Shown here in pieces: positions 61,996-64,000 of a stretch of DNA of 64,000 nt. The notes under the pieces were generated by a model. That model saw nothing but the letters and a program-made list of their open reading frames with translations, was not told the origin of the DNA and ran no database searches. This DNA comes from Apostichopus japonicus (lineage: Eukaryota; Echinodermata; Holothuroidea; Aspidochirotida; Stichopodidae). The translations under genes and the position numbers were made by a program. How positions within the stretch are numbered: the stretch's first letter is position 1; every line of letters starts with the position of its first letter. The stretch is from the NCBI RefSeq assembly GCF_037975245.1, contig NC_092563.1, forward strand, positions 27,679,960 to 27,743,959. Direction: 5' to 3'.

Positions 61996-62360
61996 TTTTG
62001 TGTTTTGTGGATTTTTACAGTTTCGATGCTATTTTCAGATGTTAAAGGTACCTTCTGATCATAAATGTCAATGGGTTGACCCCCGTGTGACCTTTGTGTG
62101 CGAAGTTATATGAGGTCAAAGTTAATTTTCAGACATTTAATGCAATAACTCCCAGTTCCAAGGTGTGACACGGTTGATATTTTTTGAGTAGTTGCAAATG
62201 GTATAGGGTAATATTTTCAAACTTAACGGTCATGTGATCCAAGGTCACCAAAGGTCAATTAATGATAAAAAACTAGTATTTTTGCGATAACTTGAGAACG
62301 AATTGTCAGTTAGGGTTGGGAGTTGCTTCTACGTAATTCAATTGTCCACCCACATGTGGG

Positions 62361-62394
62361 TGACCCTTGACCTCAATTTGACCTCTGGTGACCT
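62361..62394. promoter_or_regulatory. AGGTCA half-site cluster, copy 3 (DR1-DR5-DR4)
   Basis: Same four half-sites with spacers T, CAATT and CTGG. All half-sites are intact although the surrounding unit has diverged. Confidence 0.4.
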
Positions 62395-63276
62395 TTTCGT
62401 GTTTTGGGGATTTATACAGTTTCGATGCTATTTTCAGATGTTAAAGGTACCTTCTGATCATAAATGTCAATAGGTTGACCCCTGGATGAGCTTTGTGTGT
62501 GAAGTTATAGGAGGTCAAAGTTAATTTTCAGACATTTCATGCAATAACTCCCAGTGCCAAGGTGTGACAAGGTTGATTTTTTTGGACAAGTTGCGAATGG
62601 TATAGGGGAATATTTTCAAACTTAGCGGTCATGTGATCCAAGGTCACCAAAGGTCAGCTAATGTTAAAAAACTAGTATTTTGGGGGGAGAAAATGGGCAA
62701 AGAAAACATGTTTGAATTTTTACAGTTTTGATGCTCCGTTTAGGTCTCACCGATCAAAAATGTCAATTGGTTGACCTACGGGTGACCTTTGTGTGTGAAG
62801 TTATGTATACATATTTTTAGACATTTAATGCAATTAAATCCCAATACCAAGGTGTGACACGGTTGATAATTTGGGACAAGTTGTGAATGGGGTGGTGGAA
62901 CATTTTCAAGCTTAAAGGTCATGTCATCTGTGGTCACCAATGTTATCATATCTGTTGACCCGCTTGTAGGTGACCTTATACTTCTTACATTTTCGACGCC
63001 ATATTTAGATCTCAAAAGTGCCTTTTGATCAAAAATCCGATCACATTTTGTGATCACAAAAGTGTTGGCTATAGTGTTGGTTACTTTATGCGTACATGTA
63101 GGACCACAATTACTTGGACTATTTGAGCCCAATCTTGCTTGATAATATGTGTATTGTCATATACCCCAAGCAAGGAACCACAGTGCCCTTGGGCTCTTGT
63201 CTTCTCTTTTTTCTCTTCTCTTTTTCTTACCCGGGGGGCGCGCGCCCCCAACGCCCCCTCCCTGGATACGCACCTG

Positions 63277-63330
63277 TATATATCCCAAGAGTTATCAGAC
63301 AAGTTAAGCTTATATCCCATAAGTTAATCA
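63277..63330. repeat. Resumed satellite right of the composite
   Basis: TATATATCCCAAGAGTTATC and CTTATATCCCATAAGTTAATC match the style of the 58085-58474 satellite. This supports one ancestral array split by the insertion. Confidence 0.65.
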
Positions 63331-63862
63331 GCATGTGGTATTCCAATATGTTTTCCGGCACACCAATAGAATAATGTCAGGGCAGTTTGTCTCATAGAAG
63401 CCATTTAACAGATGTTTAAATTTGAATTTCTTATTTTTCTTTGCTATAAAGCAAGCGTATGAACATTAAACATCTATCAGCCTTTACCATTTTGTCATAA
63501 AAGTATTTTGCATATAAGAATTGGGACAGAAGTTGTTAATGTATGAAGTTGGCAAGTCTTCTTAATTGAAATGAGGGAGAAGGAGAGCTTGTAGTATTTA
63601 ATGTTTGGAGCTTTGAATCAGTATAGTTTGAGTTTGTCAGGGGAAAATTAAATTGGGTTATGTAATTAAAGTAAATCTGGAAGATGTTGGTAGGGTTTGT
63701 AGATTGAGTGCTAATATTTAAGGTAAATGCAACCAGATGTTTGATACTTTCAGACTTTGAGTTGCTGAATTTGTTATATTAGGGAAGTGATACATGTTAG
63801 CCTGTTGTTTGATTGTGCCATTACTAGAACTAGGTAATTGAGTCTGCATGTACCAGGTTTTT
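63331..63862. other. Non-coding AT-rich DNA
   Basis: No gene or repeat recognised between the resumed satellite and the next element. Confidence 0.5.
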
Positions 63863-63907
63863 GGTTCCTTGCTTTTTGCAAAGCAAGGAACCTATGCGTT
63901 CAACTTG

Positions 63908-63972
<65 letters not shown>

Positions 63973-64000
63973 ACGCTTGGCTTGTGTACACGATATCTCA
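63863..64000. mobile_element. Second palindrome-headed element, left end only
   Basis: The 30-bp hairpin, TATGCGTTCAACTTGGC, (GT)n and TATGTGACGCTTGGCTTGTG are identical to 60517-60655 apart from the microsatellite. The element continues beyond the window, so its right end cannot be judged. The close identity suggests recent activity or conversion. Confidence 0.85.

Larger units (their letters stand above)
60741..62970. repeat. Tandem array with AGGTCA direct repeats
   Basis: AACTAGTATTTT anchors lie at about 60919, 61578, 61873, 62272 and 62671, giving spacings of 659, 295, 399 and 399. The basic unit is about 399 bp, with a shortened 295-bp unit. Each full unit contains AGGTCACCAAAGGTCA and a second block TGACCC-T-TGACCT-CAATT-TGACCT-NTGG-TGACCT. 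The units are diverged, including a degraded last one. The + strand 69-codon frame at 61904-62113 is an artefact of the repeat. Confidence 0.92.
60517..63179. mobile_element. Palindrome-headed non-autonomous element with internal repeats
   Basis: The left end is a 30-bp hairpin: arm GGTTCCTTGCTTT, loop TTGC, arm AAAGCAAGGAACC. The right end AAGCAAGGAACC (63168-63179) is the inverse of the left-end GGTTCCTTGCTT, giving 12-bp perfect terminal inverted repeats. A (GT)n tract follows the hairpin, then a 400-bp tandem array. No coding frame. No target duplication is evident. A second left end with the same hairpin and (GT)n starts at 63863. The family name is unknown to me. Confidence 0.75.
58475..63276. 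mobile_element. 4.8-kb nested composite transposon inserted in the satellite
   Basis: The left end CAGGCGCGTATCCAGG and inverted right end CAGGTGCGTATCCAGG match at 15 of 16. TATATAT lies directly outside both ends, although the flanks are TA-rich so this 7-bp match is weak alone. The left-flank satellite continues after the right end, which is independent evidence of insertion. Inside lie a 381-bp MITE, a further element end at 59898, polypyrimidine tracts and the palindrome-headed element. No transposase frame is visible. An alternative is several unrelated insertions that happen to bring two like ends together. Confidence 0.68.

Noticed and set aside
59898-63276. Outer element running from 59898 instead of 58475
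   Set aside because: Only the first ten bases match the right end, and the flank AATTCGAA does not match TATATATC. The 58475 end matches better and shares the satellite flank.

Overview
This window is eukaryotic genomic DNA with no bacterial, plasmid or phage layout. There are no operons, no long open frames (the longest is a minisatellite artefact), and no rRNA or intact protein gene. It is AT-rich and full of (TA)n and (GT)n microsatellites, minisatellites, tRNA-derived SINE copies and small non-autonomous DNA transposons. The texture suggests a marine invertebrate, perhaps a deuterostome such as an echinoderm, but nothing in the window fixes the species; this is an inference from style only.

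The backbone looks like very large intron(s) or intergenic DNA. Only a few short stretches look exon-like on the + strand: one ending at a consensus donor at 173/174, a 58-nt block at 42402-42459 with a good acceptor and donor, and weaker candidates at 44665-44768 and 50108 onward. The phases of these blocks can be joined without a stop. No homology was recognised, and phase agreement is easy to find by selection, so the gene model is tentative.

Repeat landscape from left to right: a SINE fragment (5118-5220); a 15-bp GC-rich minisatellite (9237-9424); an 88-bp duplication (12048-12218); a 91-bp tandem repeat (15790-16262); a tRNA-headed SINE with a 3' tail (20820-21128); a tandem array of about 360 bp whose units each carry a complete 72-nt tRNA-like cloverleaf on the - strand (23317-24183); an 85-bp tandem repeat (25484-25745); SINE-like fragments (26345-26750); a 1.2-kb hAT-like element with a perfect 8-bp target duplication (28079-29276); a 73-bp satellite with higher-order structure (36125-37015); thirty indel-free 20-bp units (46171-46770); a pyrimidine-rich repeat (53795-54095); and a degenerate CCCATAAGTGAAGTTA-type satellite (from 58085).

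The most structured part is 58475-63276. A 4.8-kb nested composite appears to have inserted into that satellite, which resumes at 63277. The composite has 16-nt terminal inverted repeats (15/16 match) and a 7-bp flanking match. It contains a 381-bp hAT-type MITE with an 8-bp target duplication, and three copies of one short core module attached to different ends. It also contains a palindrome-headed element (60517-63179) whose interior is a tandem array dense in AGGTCA half-sites spaced as DR1, DR2, DR4 and DR5. A second copy of the palindrome-headed element begins at 63863 and runs off the window. About twenty-two G or C homopolymers of 9-15 bp are scattered throughout.
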